From NCBI GenBank assembly GCA_964440915.1, contig CAYTTV010000008.1, forward strand, positions 20,275-84,274: a stretch of 64,000 nt of DNA. The letters are read 5' to 3'. The position numbers and the translations under genes are program-made. Positions 9,654 through 18,759 of the stretch are shown piece by piece. This DNA is from CAMPJM01 sp964440915. GTDB lineage: Bacteria; Bacteroidota; Bacteroidia; Cytophagales; Cyclobacteriaceae. Positions within the stretch are counted from its first letter, which is position 1. Each line of letters begins with the position of its first letter. The notes under the pieces are model-generated. The model was not told the DNA's origin. It saw nothing but the letters and a program-made list of their open reading frames with translations, and made no database searches.

Positions 9654-9686
9654 AAAAAAAAGTGGCACCTTTTCAAAGATGCCACC
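9654..9686 (-). terminator. Rho-independent terminator of the GH3 gene
   Basis: Read on the minus strand, GGTGGCA pairs with TGCCAC around a short loop and is followed by a run of T. It lies 27 bases after the stop codon of the GH3 glycosidase. Confidence 0.75.
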
Positions 9687-9712
9687 GTCAATTCAATATT
9701 CATTTTGGGTTA

Positions 9713-11989
9713 TTATGGCCTATAGTCGATCTTCACTACTTTATCGCCTATCATCAATTCAAACTCTCCTGGCTCAGTTACCCATTTTCCTTCCATATTC
9801 ACAAAGGCAAGATCTTTTGGTGATATTGAAAAAGATACTTGCTTCGCTTCTCCTGCTTGGAGGTCTATCTTGTCAAATTTTCTTAACCTTTTGGCGCTCG
9901 GTGTAATAGAAGCATACAAATCTTTTGAGTATAATTCTACAGCTACCTTCCCATCCCGCTTTCCTGTGTTTTTTACTTCTACCGCAACTTGTACTTCATC
10001 GTTAGGGCCAAAAGTGGTTTTGTCTACCTTAAGGTTATCAAAAGCAAATGTGGTATAGCTAAGGCCGAAACCGAATGGCCATTGGGGGTTATAGCCTCCT
10101 TGTCCATATACGTTAGGCCTGTCTTCCCTGATTTCTTCTGTGCCTTTTCTATCATACAATACCAAATCGTTGGGGTGCCTCGGGTAGGTGAAAGGCAAGA
10201 TGCCGCTTGGGTTGTAGTCACCAAAGAGTACATCGGCAATCGCCTCTGCTCCTAGAGTAGAAGGTCTATAAGCCATTAAAATTCCTTTGATGCCTTCTTC
10301 TACAGCGGAGATCACCCTGGGTCTTCCTTCTACCAATACCAAAATCACTGGCTTTCCAGTAGCAATGGCCGCTTGGGCAAGGTCTAGCTGATTCTTATCT
10401 AGCGTCAGGTCATCGATTACCCCAGGGCTTTCTGCATAGGCTTTCTCTCCTAAGCATAGAATAATATAGTCTGCTTTGGCAGCATCTTTTTTCAATTGAT
10501 CCACATCAAAATTAGCAGGATCGCTGTAATCCGCTTGGGCAGAGGATATTACATTTTTCTTTCCTATTTTTTTCTCAATAGCTTCCTTTATGCTCTGTGT
10601 ATGCTCAGGATACTGTGAAGCATCGGTGCCTTGCCAAATAAATGACCAACTGCTATGCAAGGAGGTAATGTCTTGTGCTGAAGGGCCAGCTACAAGTACT
10701 TTTGTCTTTTTTGAAAGAGGAAGGACATTGTCGTTGTTCTTCAACAAGGTCATGGTTTCCCTTGCCGCCTTCAATGCTTCTGCATCATACTCCTTTTTAT
10801 GCAAATCTTTCAATGCCTCTTTTTGAGGGAAGGGATTGTCGAATAATCCTAAATCCAATTTTAATTTCAAAATCCTTCCTACAGATAAGTCAAGCCTTTC
10901 TTCGGTGATAGTTCCTTCCTTTACCAACTCCAGCAACAGGTCATAAAAGGAATAATCCAAAGGTACCATGCTCATGTCAAGGCCAGCGTCTACGGCTTGC
11001 CTGACGGCTTCTTTGGGTGTGTCAGCAACTCTATGCCGAGTGTGTAAACGAATCACGTCCTCCCAATCTGACACTGCAACCCCTTCAAAACCCAGCTCGC
11101 CACGAAGTATGTCCGTCATGTAATACTTGCTGCCGTGTATGGGCACACCGTTGATCTCACCGGAGTTGATCATGACAGTAGCAGCTCCAGCTTCTACCGC
11201 TCTTTTGAACGGTGGCAATATATATTCTCGCAATACATTATCAGGAATATAGGATGGTGTCCTGTCCTTGCCAGTCAAAGGCACGGAATAACCCAAGTAA
11301 TGCTTCATGCAAGATGCTACTGCTGAAGGTTGGTTTAGGCCATCTTCTTCATATCCGATGATGGCCGCTGCACCCAGCTCTCCTACGAGGTAAACATCCT
11401 CTCCAAAAGTCTCTTCAAACCTCGGCCACAAAGGCTGCCTTCCAACGTCTAGAACAGGGTCAAAGTTCCAAGGTATCCCCACCGCTTTGGTTTCAATTGC
11501 CGTGATTTTGGCTGCGATCTTTACCAGTTCAGGATTTCTGGAAGCGGCCATTCCAATGTTATGTGGAAATAAAGTAGAGCCTGAGGTATAATTTGAGCCA
11601 TGGATTGCATCAATGCCATAGATCACAGGTATTTTATTGGCTGTTTCCTTTATTGCAATATTTTGTATTTGTGTAATTATGTTATGCCAAACTTCCGCAG
11701 AGTAAGCATGTCCTTTCACGTTAAGAATAGAACCAACATGTTTTTCTAGGATGGCCTTTCTTAATTTTGCCTCATCCACGACCATCGTTTCTTCATCTTT
11801 CAAAATCATGTCTATGGTGACCTGGGTCATTTGTCCCACTTTTTCTTCTATAGACATTTTATCCAATAGTCTTGCCACTTCCTTGCCAAAGTCATTTTTA
11901 GGCTCCGAACCAAATGCTTTCCCAGAAAATATGGCGAGGACTATTAACAGCATACCCATCTTCTTCATCGGACTTATTTCTTTCATCAT
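9713..11989 (-). CDS. bglX: Glycoside hydrolase family 3 beta-glucosidase (BglX type)
   Basis: About 758 residues from the ATG at 11989; a longer frame to 12058 exists but starts TTG and would put 23 residues before the signal peptide. The signal peptide is followed by the N-terminal TIM barrel (IYGIDAIHGSNYTSGSTLFPHNIGMAAS, shortened here: key IDAIHG), the catalytic nucleophile Asp308 in GVAVSDWED, the second alpha/beta domain with the KADYIILCLGE region, and a C-terminal fibronectin III-like domain. The family releases terminal beta-linked glucose from oligosaccharides in the periplasm. Length matches BglX of E. coli (765). Single gene with its own terminator; transcribed toward the DprE1-like gene. 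Confidence 0.93.
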   Translation of the reverse strand: MMKEISPMKKMGMLLIVLAIFSGKAFGSEPKNDFGKEVARLLDKMSIEEKVGQMTQVTIDMILKDEETMVVDEAKLRKAILEKHVGSILNVKGHAYSAEVWHNIITQIQNIAIKETANKIPVIYGIDAIHGSNYTSGSTLFPHNIGMAASRNPELVKIAAKITAIETKAVGIPWNFDPVLDVGRQPLWPRFEETFGEDVYLVGELGAAAIIGYEEDGLNQPSAVASCMKHYLGYSVPLTGKDRTPSYIPDNVLREYILPPFKRAVEAGAATVMINSGEINGVPIHGSKYYMTDILRGELGFEGVAVSDWEDVIRLHTRHRVADTPKEAVRQAVDAGLDMSMVPLDYSFYDLLLELVKEGTITEERLDLSVGRILKLKLDLGLFDNPFPQKEALKDLHKKEYDAEALKAARETMTLLKNNDNVLPLSKKTKVLVAGPSAQDITSLHSSWSFIWQGTDASQYPEHTQSIKEAIEKKIGKKNVISSAQADYSDPANFDVDQLKKDAAKADYIILCLGEKAYAESPGVIDDLTLDKNQLDLAQAAIATGKPVILVLVEGRPRVISAVEEGIKGILMAYRPSTLGAEAIADVLFGDYNPSGILPFTYPRHPNDLVLYDRKGTEEIREDRPNVYGQGGYNPQWPFGFGLSYTTFAFDNLKVDKTTFGPNDEVQVAVEVKNTGKRDGKVAVELYSKDLYASITPSAKRLRKFDKIDLQAGEAKQVSFSISPKDLAFVNMEGKWVTEPGEFELMIGDKVVKIDYRP

Positions 11990-12229
11990 AATGTTGTTTT
12001 GATTTAATGTTTCAAAGATGAGCAGATTAATAAAGATGTGACGGTTCAAATGTTGCAAAATGGGTAGTGTTTTGTTACGTTTCGAGAAAAATGCATAAGA
12101 TTTTTATTCAAACAAGGAGAATAAAGCCATTTTGGATAAGGGTGAGAAAGGAAAGGTACGAGAGAGTTCATACAGCATTGTTCTAGCTTATTAGAAACAT
12201 TGGAAATATGCAGTGATGGATATAAATCC

Positions 12230-12260
12230 GAGCACGCCCCCGTTATTTTGAAACGTGCTC
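12230..12260 (-). terminator. Possible ars operon terminator
   Basis: GAGCACG and CGTGCTC form a seven-base stem with a 17-base interior, four bases beyond the ACR3 stop codon on the minus strand. The following T-run is poor (GGATTTAT), so this is tentative. Confidence 0.4.
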
Positions 12261-12263
12261 AAA

Positions 12264-13319
12264 TCATCTCAATTCGTTTGAAGGTTCATGATAATATTTC
12301 TTTTTTAACCAAAAGGCAGCTCTTACTAATAATATCAATGCTGGCACTTCTACTAAAGGACCGATCACACCAGCAAATGCTTGCCCTGAATTGAGGCCAA
12401 AAACGGCAATGGCTACAGCAATGGCCAGTTCAAAATTGTTTCCTGCAGCTGTGAATGTAATTGAGGCATTTTTGTCATATTCAGCTCCCAATGCCTTACT
12501 GATAAAGAAACCAATGATAAACATGATTATAAAATATAGCAATAGGGGTATGGCAATCCTTACCACATCCATTGGAATTTCTACTATTAATTCTCCTTTC
12601 AGAGAAAACATGATCACAATGGTTAACAGTAGTGCGATCAGCGTAATAGGTGAAGTTGCTGGAATGAATTTCGTATTATACCAGCTTTCGCCCTTTATTT
12701 TTGTCAGGAAATACCGACTTAATATGCCTGCCAAGAATGGTATGCCCAAATAAATAGCCACGCTTTCGGCAATGGTGACAATGGAAATGTCTATGATTGC
12801 ACCTTCAAAACCCAGAAGAGAAGGTAATTTGGTGATGAACAACCAAGCATAAAAACTATAGGCAAATACCTGAAAGATACTATTAAGAGCTACTAAGCCT
12901 GCTCCATATTCGCTATTGCCTTCTGCTAAGTCATTCCATACCAACACCATGGCTATGCAACGGGCAAGACCGATAAGAATTAAACCCACCATATATTCTG
13001 GGTAATCATGAAGAAATATCACCGCTAGGACAAACATCAAAACAGGGCCAACAATCCAATTGAGCAGGAGGGAGATCGATAGGATGCGTACATTTCTAAA
13101 CACCTTTGGTAGTAATCGGTAATTGACCTTTGCCAATGGTGGATACATCATTAAGATCAGGCCCAAGGCAATAGGGATGTTGGTGGTTCCCCTGCTCATT
13201 GAATCTATAGCAGCAGGAAATGATGGAAAATAATAACCGATCGTAACACCTATAGCCATTGCCATAAATATCCACAGCGTAAGGTTTTTGTCTAGGAAAT
13301 TCAATTTTATTGTGGCCAT
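12264..13319 (-). CDS. acr3: Arsenite efflux permease, ACR3 family
   Basis: 351 residues with about ten hydrophobic helices. The signature GLARCIAMVLVWNDLAEG contains Cys121, the conserved membrane Cys needed for arsenite transport in ACR3 proteins, and the family hallmarks WIVGPVLMF and NNFELAIAVAIAVFGLNSG are present. It exports As(III) (and possibly Sb(III)) across the cytoplasmic membrane using the proton gradient. It is the last gene of a four-gene minus-strand operon, three bases after the phosphatase-type arsenate reductase, which supplies its arsenite substrate. Confidence 0.95.
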   Translation of the reverse strand: MATIKLNFLDKNLTLWIFMAMAIGVTIGYYFPSFPAAIDSMSRGTTNIPIALGLILMMYPPLAKVNYRLLPKVFRNVRILSISLLLNWIVGPVLMFVLAVIFLHDYPEYMVGLILIGLARCIAMVLVWNDLAEGNSEYGAGLVALNSIFQVFAYSFYAWLFITKLPSLLGFEGAIIDISIVTIAESVAIYLGIPFLAGILSRYFLTKIKGESWYNTKFIPATSPITLIALLLTIVIMFSLKGELIVEIPMDVVRIAIPLLLYFIIMFIIGFFISKALGAEYDKNASITFTAAGNNFELAIAVAIAVFGLNSGQAFAGVIGPLVEVPALILLVRAAFWLKKKYYHEPSNELR

Positions 13320-13322
13320 AAT

Positions 13323-13937
13323 TTATTTGATCTGAGAAAAGACATAGAAAAGCTCGGCGGCAATTTCTAAACTCTTTTCTTTGTATTTATCAGTTTGCAG
13401 AGTAGTGTCATCAAAGAGTTTGGGATCTTCATAGGGTAGGGAAAATCTAGCCTCAGCTCCAGCCACAAATGGACAACCTTTATCAGCCTGTGAACAAGTC
13501 ATAATAGCCGCAAAATCAGACTTTGGATTAAATGAATCATGCAGTACTTTCGAAAACCCCATGATAGGGTGCGCATTGTCGGAAAATTTTATACAATAAG
13601 CCGGGTTTCTTCCTGTAGAAAACTGCCACGATTCAAAACCTGCATTTTTTAAAGTCTGCAATACCATTGGATAAAGGGCTGTGGCTTCAGTGCCTCCAGA
13701 ATAGCATTCCACGTTTCTAATATTGAAGAATGCAGCTATGGTTTGTGCCCATACTTGAGACAAGTGGCTTCTGCGCGAATTGTGAGTGCATATAAAATTG
13801 AGCCTGATCGGCTCTTGCTGGTCTCTTTTTGTCTGAAGGAAACGCACTAATGGATTCAGCAAAGTTTTCCTTTCTGTAGAGATAGGGAAAGTCCCTAAGG
13901 AAACGATTGTCTTTTCTAATTTTTCAAATAATTTCAT
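13323..13937 (-). CDS. arsC: Arsenate reductase / protein-tyrosine-phosphatase-like, ars operon
   Basis: 204 residues from the ATG at 13937 (the frame extends two codons to a TTG). The low-molecular-weight phosphatase loop CTHNSRRS (Cys50, Arg56, C-X5-R) binds the oxyanion. A second conserved segment, MTCSQADKGCPF, supplies the Cys pair expected for a thioredoxin-linked intramolecular disulfide relay, followed by the LPYEDP aspartate region. It most likely reduces arsenate to arsenite for export by the following ACR3. It is longer than the 130-residue classic ArsC because of an N-terminal extension of about 40 residues, typical of this Bacteroidota group. Annotated elsewhere simply as protein-tyrosine-phosphatase. 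Confidence 0.85.
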   Translation of the reverse strand: MKLFEKLEKTIVSLGTFPISTERKTLLNPLVRFLQTKRDQQEPIRLNFICTHNSRRSHLSQVWAQTIAAFFNIRNVECYSGGTEATALYPMVLQTLKNAGFESWQFSTGRNPAYCIKFSDNAHPIMGFSKVLHDSFNPKSDFAAIMTCSQADKGCPFVAGAEARFSLPYEDPKLFDDTTLQTDKYKEKSLEIAAELFYVFSQIK

Positions 13938-13946
13938 GAGCAAGCG

Positions 13947-14414
13947 CTAGCAACAACCTGTATTTGGTTTGCATCTATTTGATTTTTGCAAATCCCTAAG
14001 GCTTACATTAGGTTTTTTATTGGGTGTCCCACATTTTTCTTTTGCCAAGCAATCGGTCTGTTTTGTCGTTAATAAGAAGTTTTTTCCATTAAAACCCAAT
14101 GCGAATTTCTCTATGGTTTGCCCTTGATATTCTACTTCTACATCAAGGTCATTTATGTTTAAGGTTTTTTCTGAAAGCTCAATGATATGTACCAGCTTTT
14201 CTGGGTGTAACCTGTGATCGTAGTCATCGGCATTCCAAAGCTGGAAGTTGACTACCTCTTCTTTACGGACCGTACCACCACAATCGATAAAATGCTTTGA
14301 TATTTTTCCGATTTCTGTGACGTGAAAATGCTTTGGGACCAATTCGCCATCAGGCAACTGGAAGGCTATTTGCTCGAGTTTACTCAGCGCTGACTTTACC
14401 TCCGATAGTTTCAT
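13947..14414 (-). CDS. DUF6428 family protein of the ars operon
   Basis: 155 residues, soluble, no signal peptide. Conserved pieces include LVPKHFHVTEIGKISKHFID, QLWNADDYDHRLHP and TDCLAKEKCG, and the protein ends with a cysteine-rich tail (CKPNTGCC). I recognise it as the small family found between arsR and arsenate reductase in Bacteroidota ars operons (DUF6428, from memory). The terminal CC pair and the extra Cys near residue 125-130 could bind As(III), perhaps as a sensor or carrier; this is inference. It is ten bases upstream of the reductase and 20 bases downstream of arsR. Confidence 0.75.
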   Translation of the reverse strand: MKLSEVKSALSKLEQIAFQLPDGELVPKHFHVTEIGKISKHFIDCGGTVRKEEVVNFQLWNADDYDHRLHPEKLVHIIELSEKTLNINDLDVEVEYQGQTIEKFALGFNGKNFLLTTKQTDCLAKEKCGTPNKKPNVSLRDLQKSNRCKPNTGCC

Positions 14415-14434
14415 GTAATTTCTTTATTTTGTTT

Positions 14435-14767
14435 CTAACAACATTGATTAGGAGTATTGATATCTTGATCCAAAAACTCTAGCATAATTTCTTTCATTTT
14501 AGACCAATTATTTGGATTGATGCAATAGCATACGCTTGTTCCTTCCACAGTGCCTTGTATCAAACCCAAAGTTCGCAATTCTTTAAGGTGTTGTGAAATT
14601 GTGGATTGAGCAAGGCCGACTTCGTTTACCAAGTCACCACAAACACAAGTATTTATTTTGAACAGATGCTGCAATATCGCTACTCTTGCTGGATGGCCAA
14701 ACGCTTTGGCAAAAGTGGCAATGGTATTCTGACCATCCGTATAAATATCAGACTTAATTATTCCCAT
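14435..14767 (-). CDS. arsR: ArsR/SmtB family arsenic-responsive repressor
   Basis: 110 residues with a winged helix-turn-helix (LAQSTISQHLKELRTLGLIQG as recognition helix region, key STISQHLKEL). The metal-binding motif CVCGDLV (Cys41, Cys43) matches the ELCVC-type As(III) site in the alpha-3 helix, and the C-terminus ends NQCC, adding a possible third thiolate. Such proteins sit on the operator without arsenite and leave it when arsenite binds. First gene of the operon; a palindrome overlaps its promoter just upstream, so it is very likely autoregulated. Confidence 0.95.
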   Translation of the reverse strand: MGIIKSDIYTDGQNTIATFAKAFGHPARVAILQHLFKINTCVCGDLVNEVGLAQSTISQHLKELRTLGLIQGTVEGTSVCYCINPNNWSKMKEIMLEFLDQDINTPNQCC

Positions 14768-14779
14768 ATATTAAAGCTT

Positions 14780-14803
14780 ATCGTTATATCGCAATGTTAC
14801 GAT
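14780..14803. promoter_or_regulatory. arsO: Putative ArsR operator
   Basis: A 24-base imperfect palindrome (ATCGTTATATCG / CAATGTTACGAT) with perfect ATCGT-ACGAT ends, 13 bases upstream of the arsR ATG. It overlaps the -7 promoter element of the operon, the expected place for a repressor site. Confidence 0.55.
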
Positions 14804-14822
14804 TAATTGATTAAATCCCAAA
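14792..14822 (-). promoter_or_regulatory. Predicted ars operon promoter
   Basis: On the minus strand TTTG (14819-14822), 19 bases, then TAACATTG (14792-14799), a one-mismatch match to the Bacteroidota -33/-7 consensus TTTG-N19/21-TAnnTTTG. The -7 element lies inside the putative ArsR palindrome. Confidence 0.5.
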
Positions 14823-14976
14823 ATATTCTAAAAGATTTTTTATGGAGGATGCTAGTGTGGTAGCATTGTCTTAGCATTTATTGGCTTGAAGGAGAAGTTG
14901 TTTTCAATTTTAAAATGGCTACAATGAAATTTTCTCATGAATATTTCAGTTATTAGCCTATTACTTGTGTTTGAAG

Positions 14977-15177
14977 ATGGAGATGAAAAAAGAAGAATTT
15001 GAAAATAAGTTTCATGCAGCGTTAGACACTTTGCTAGAGGGCATGGCTGTAGATCCTACCATAGATGTGAATAAGTTCTATAGCATGGCTTGCTTTCTTG
15101 AAAATGTTGCTTTTTTCAGCCCTGTGCTTTATGGAGTATTGAGCGAATCCAAAAAGAAAGATCGGGATAATTCCTAA
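14977..15177 (+). CDS. Small hypothetical protein (66 aa)
   Basis: Soluble, charged, alpha-helical small protein of unknown function. The open frame reaches back to a TTG at 14965, but the ATG at 14977 is the more likely start. The sequence (LLEGMAVDPTIDVNKFYSMA) has normal amino-acid use, and the gene lies in the 426-base space between the divergent arsR and the convergent histidine kinase. No motif, signal peptide or membrane segment is visible. I do not recognise a family. Confidence 0.5.
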   Translation: MEMKKEEFENKFHAALDTLLEGMAVDPTIDVNKFYSMACFLENVAFFSPVLYGVLSESKKKDRDNS

Positions 15178-15193
15178 ATCGCTTTAAAAAGCA

Positions 15194-17782
15194 CTATTTC
15201 AACGGCAAGTATAGTGTAAAAGTAGTCCCTTTGTTTACTTCACTGTCTATCGCGATAGACCCACCTTGATTTTCCACGATTCTTTTTACCAAGTACAAGC
15301 CGATGCCAGTGCCCTCGACTTGAGTATGCATCCGTTTAAACATCTGGAATATACGCTCTTGATGTTCTTTGGCAATGCCCAGTCCGTTATCACTTACCTT
15401 TATGATCAATTGTTTGTCTTCTTTTTCAAAAGATAGTCTTATGATGGGCTTCCTTTCGGGCGATCGGTATTTGATGGCGTTGGTCATAAGATTAATTAAA
15501 AGACTTCTCATATTGGCCAATGAAAAGTAGATGTCTTCCGTTCCAAGCCTGGTGAAATCGGCTGTAATATCCGCACCTGCAGCCTCGACCATATCTTCGA
15601 TTGAAAGTTTTATGTCTTCGAAAAGCTCCTTTAGGTCAACCTTCACTACCTCGTCATCGATGTTTTTGTTCGTCTTGGCTACTTCCGTTAGTGCTTGAAT
15701 AGTTTCTTTGAATTTCAAAATGGATATCTTGATCATTTCGATCATCTTTTCGGCTTTATCAATTTTCCCTTCCTCCAAAGCTTTTGTCAGCACATATACC
15801 AAGCCCTCTATATTGAGTACTGGCGCCTTTAAATCATGAGAAGCGGTGTACACAAAGTTATCGAGGTCGTTGTTTATCTTGATGAGTTCTTCATTTTTAT
15901 TGCTTATCGCTTCAAAGAGTTGAGAGTTATCCAAAGCGATGGCAGCTTGAGCGGCAATGCCTTTTGTTATTTCCACCTCGTGCTCTTGGAACATTCCTGC
16001 CTTTGTATGACCAAAATACAGGGTTCCGATCACTACCCCATTTCTAGATTTCACAGGTACGGCAAGGAAGCTCCTAACCGGGTGTTTGCCAATGGCCATT
16101 CCCTCTGGCATGAGTACTTCCTTGGATTCGCTGGCATCGTCGATTCGAAGGACGTCTAAGATGGTATATTGGGGCCATGAATCGATAACGCTTTCTATAT
16201 AATAATAATTTTTGATCGAGGTGGCGTGCATAACTAATGTTTCATTATGATCATCAACCTGATAGAAAAAAACACCAAACTCTGAATCAGTGATTTCTGT
16301 ACAAATATCTACGATTTGCTGAAGCAATTTCTTTAAATCTAGCTCAACAGACAGGTTTATGCCCACCTGATTAAGTGCCTGCAACATTTTGTTTTTTTGC
16401 ATAAGAGATGATTCTGCCTCCTTTTCCTGCGTCATGTCCGTTGCTTGTACCAATAGTGAAACCTTGTTGGAATACTCATAAATGGGCTTTGTGTTGAGGT
16501 TGACATATATCGGAGTCCCCGACTTATGGTAGATGAGTGCATCTTGCATTGATGTCTCGCGCTCCATTGAAAATGCGGACTGCTCCATGTCATTGTGGCG
16601 AAACAAGAGTGCCCACAATTGTTCTAGTTTTATTTCATCAAACGAATATCCGGTAAGCCTCTCAGCGGCAGGGTTCGTGAAAGTGCAAAACCCATCTTGA
16701 TTCACAATAAAGATGGCAGCGACGGCATTGTCAGCAATTACCTGTTTCAGGTAGGTAGATCTTCTTATATAGCCAAAGGATATAACAATAAGAAATACCA
16801 GCAAGCTTATGACCATACCGCCGCCCAAGAGATAGAAGGGAACCTCTCTATCGTAGCCAAAGCCAGTATTGGCCGTAATATGAATGTCCCAAACATGCTC
16901 GGCTACTTCAATTGAAATCATTTTTTGGTATGAATTGATCAACCCTTCACCGTTTATCTTATTATCGTTACTGGACCAATATAGAAGCCCACCTTCCCCT
17001 TTTCTCCCTTCATCATAAATTTGGATATCAAGGTCATCAAATTCGTTTCCAAGCGTTCCTTTCATGAGGTCGTAAATCCTGAAGGGACTATAAGCGAAAC
17101 CTACAATATTTTTACGCCTGTTTTCTACTGTAGAGGTGTCAGCACCTTTTTTATAGATGGGGAGATATAGGTTCAGACCTTTCTGGACTTCATCCACAAT
17201 TTCCTGCACGAGGATGACGCCACTTGTTATGGTAGGCTTCCCTGTTTCCAATGCTATGTTCATGGCTTTATGGCGTGCCGAATCGGTGTACATGTCATAT
17301 CCAAAGGCACGTTTGTTTATAGAATCGAAGGGCTCGAGGTAGAGGATGGCAGAGTACATTTCCCGAGGATTGCTAGGCCAGATGGCGAAATCGGGAAAGC
17401 CCTCTTCGCGAACGCGCGCTTCAAACGCAGTTTTATTGGAATCAGCTACAAAAACAGAAAAGCCAATACCTTGCACTCCAGGATAATGCTCTTTGACGTT
17501 TACCCCTTCTGCATAGCCTTTCCAAGCTTGCCTGCTAACAGAATCGCTCACATTTAGCAAGGATTGAGCGCCTTTTAGGATTTGTATATAATCCATCATT
17601 CTACTTTTTATAGCATCTGTTACCGCTACCGCACGTAAATCGAAGAGTGCGTTGTTTTTTTCTTGAAACTGCTTGTAGGTTTCAAAAAACAAGTAAAATG
17701 TTATGCCCAAGACAAGGGCGGAAGAAAATAATGCAGGCCTATAAAACTTGAGGAATGTAGAGATTCTGGGTTTTTTCATCAT
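15194..17782 (-). CDS. Membrane sensor histidine kinase (CHASE-PAS-GAF-HisKA-HATPase)
   Basis: 862 residues. A first membrane helix at about 15-32 is followed by an extracytoplasmic CHASE domain (about 75-260; GVQGIGFSVFV, GFAYSPFR), a second helix near 318-340, a PAS domain (about 350-450; GFCTFTNPAAERLTGYSFDE), a GAF domain (about 470-620), the HisKA phosphoacceptor His649 in TASHDLKAP, and a HATPase domain with the N (NAIKYR), G1 (DNGLGIAK) and G2 (GTGIGLYLVKR) boxes. It lacks a receiver domain and no response regulator is adjacent, so it is an orphan kinase. CHASE domains sense small extracellular molecules; the ligand is unknown. Two consecutive ATG codons mark the start. Confidence 0.93.
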   Translation of the reverse strand: MMKKPRISTFLKFYRPALFSSALVLGITFYLFFETYKQFQEKNNALFDLRAVAVTDAIKSRMMDYIQILKGAQSLLNVSDSVSRQAWKGYAEGVNVKEHYPGVQGIGFSVFVADSNKTAFEARVREEGFPDFAIWPSNPREMYSAILYLEPFDSINKRAFGYDMYTDSARHKAMNIALETGKPTITSGVILVQEIVDEVQKGLNLYLPIYKKGADTSTVENRRKNIVGFAYSPFRIYDLMKGTLGNEFDDLDIQIYDEGRKGEGGLLYWSSNDNKINGEGLINSYQKMISIEVAEHVWDIHITANTGFGYDREVPFYLLGGGMVISLLVFLIVISFGYIRRSTYLKQVIADNAVAAIFIVNQDGFCTFTNPAAERLTGYSFDEIKLEQLWALLFRHNDMEQSAFSMERETSMQDALIYHKSGTPIYVNLNTKPIYEYSNKVSLLVQATDMTQEKEAESSLMQKNKMLQALNQVGINLSVELDLKKLLQQIVDICTEITDSEFGVFFYQVDDHNETLVMHATSIKNYYYIESVIDSWPQYTILDVLRIDDASESKEVLMPEGMAIGKHPVRSFLAVPVKSRNGVVIGTLYFGHTKAGMFQEHEVEITKGIAAQAAIALDNSQLFEAISNKNEELIKINNDLDNFVYTASHDLKAPVLNIEGLVYVLTKALEEGKIDKAEKMIEMIKISILKFKETIQALTEVAKTNKNIDDEVVKVDLKELFEDIKLSIEDMVEAAGADITADFTRLGTEDIYFSLANMRSLLINLMTNAIKYRSPERKPIIRLSFEKEDKQLIIKVSDNGLGIAKEHQERIFQMFKRMHTQVEGTGIGLYLVKRIVENQGGSIAIDSEVNKGTTFTLYLPLK

Positions 17783-18177
17783 AATCCTTGAGGAATTAAG
17801 TCTGCCATTTTTCAGGGAAATTGTTTTCGTATGTTTATCGTAAGGTGTTTAAAATAGCCTGTCCTGGTCTGATGATTCTTATGCGTTAATCGACGAGGTA
17901 GCTTATGTTTAAATTTAAATAAAGCTTATTGATTAAAGTACATTTTCGCAGGAAAATTGTTTTAAGGGGATTAAAGCAATTTTAAACGAATCAATACATC
18001 AATTACTCTAACCTATAAGAATTTATTGGTAAATGCCAGAAAATAAGGATGTGTTATAGTAGGCATAGCTTAAACTTTGAATTTTTTCGACGCCGGACAA
18101 TAATACGTTGAATCCCGCTTCTAACCTTTTTTAATTGCCTTTTTTCAGCGTAATTGCATTAGCAAACTGCTATAAGC
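17783..18177. other. Intergenic, no gene seen
   Basis: 395-base AT-rich region between two divergent genes. The only visible structure is an imperfect AT palindrome around 17900-17927 (AGCTTATGTTTAAA with TTTAAATAAAGCTT). No clean promoter box was placed for either gene. Confidence 0.4.
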
Positions 18178-18753
18178 GTGAAACTTACCATACTCCTTTT
18201 GTTGTTGATCACCGCTGTAGCCCATGGAGGAGAAATCAACATTTCAGGCAAATACCAGGGTAAAAACCTGTATGTACAGAATCCTTTTGCTTCTGATAGA
18301 GTAACGTATTGTGCCGACCGTGTTTTCGTTAACAATGAGTTGATTCTTAGCGGCCCTGCTGTAAGTGCCTTTGAAATAGACCTATCTTATCTGCCACTTG
18401 ATACGCCCATTACAATTAAGATCGTCCATAAAGATGGCTGTAGTCCGTTGATCGTTAATCCGCAAGCAATCGCCGCAAATGACGAGTTTAGGTTTATAAC
18501 TTTTATAATAGAACCCGGAATCCTGAAATGGATTACTACCAACGAGACGACCTCTTGCCATTTTTACATAGAGCGCTTAGAAGAAAATAGTTGGATAGAA
18601 GTAGCCGATATTCCTGCAAAAGGGGCGCCAACCAATAATTTCTATAAGCTGCCAGCCGTCCATATGGACGGGATCAATACGTATAGGATTAGGTTTGTTC
18701 AGCCAGAGGGCGAAGTGTTTTATTCTTCAGAAGCTTCGTATGAGCACCCTTGA
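18178..18753 (+). CDS. Secreted hypothetical protein (191 aa)
   Basis: The GTG start gives a clear signal peptide (MKLTILLLLLITAVAHG) which ATG alternatives would lose. The mature part is beta-rich, with INISGKYQGKNLYVQNPF, a YCADRVFVNNELI strand pair, and a C-terminal fibronectin/Ig-like segment (FYIERLEENSWIEVADIPAKG). Three cysteines are present. It probably acts in the periplasm or outside the cell; no enzymatic motif is seen. It converges with the KAS III paralogue, six bases away. Confidence 0.7.
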   Translation: MKLTILLLLLITAVAHGGEINISGKYQGKNLYVQNPFASDRVTYCADRVFVNNELILSGPAVSAFEIDLSYLPLDTPITIKIVHKDGCSPLIVNPQAIAANDEFRFITFIIEPGILKWITTNETTSCHFYIERLEENSWIEVADIPAKGAPTNNFYKLPAVHMDGINTYRIRFVQPEGEVFYSSEASYEHP

Positions 18754-18759
18754 GTTTCG

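Noticed and set aside
17900..17927. AT palindrome upstream of the histidine kinase as an operator
   Set aside because: Imperfect and made only of A and T with a shifted repeat; expected by chance in such AT-rich DNA.
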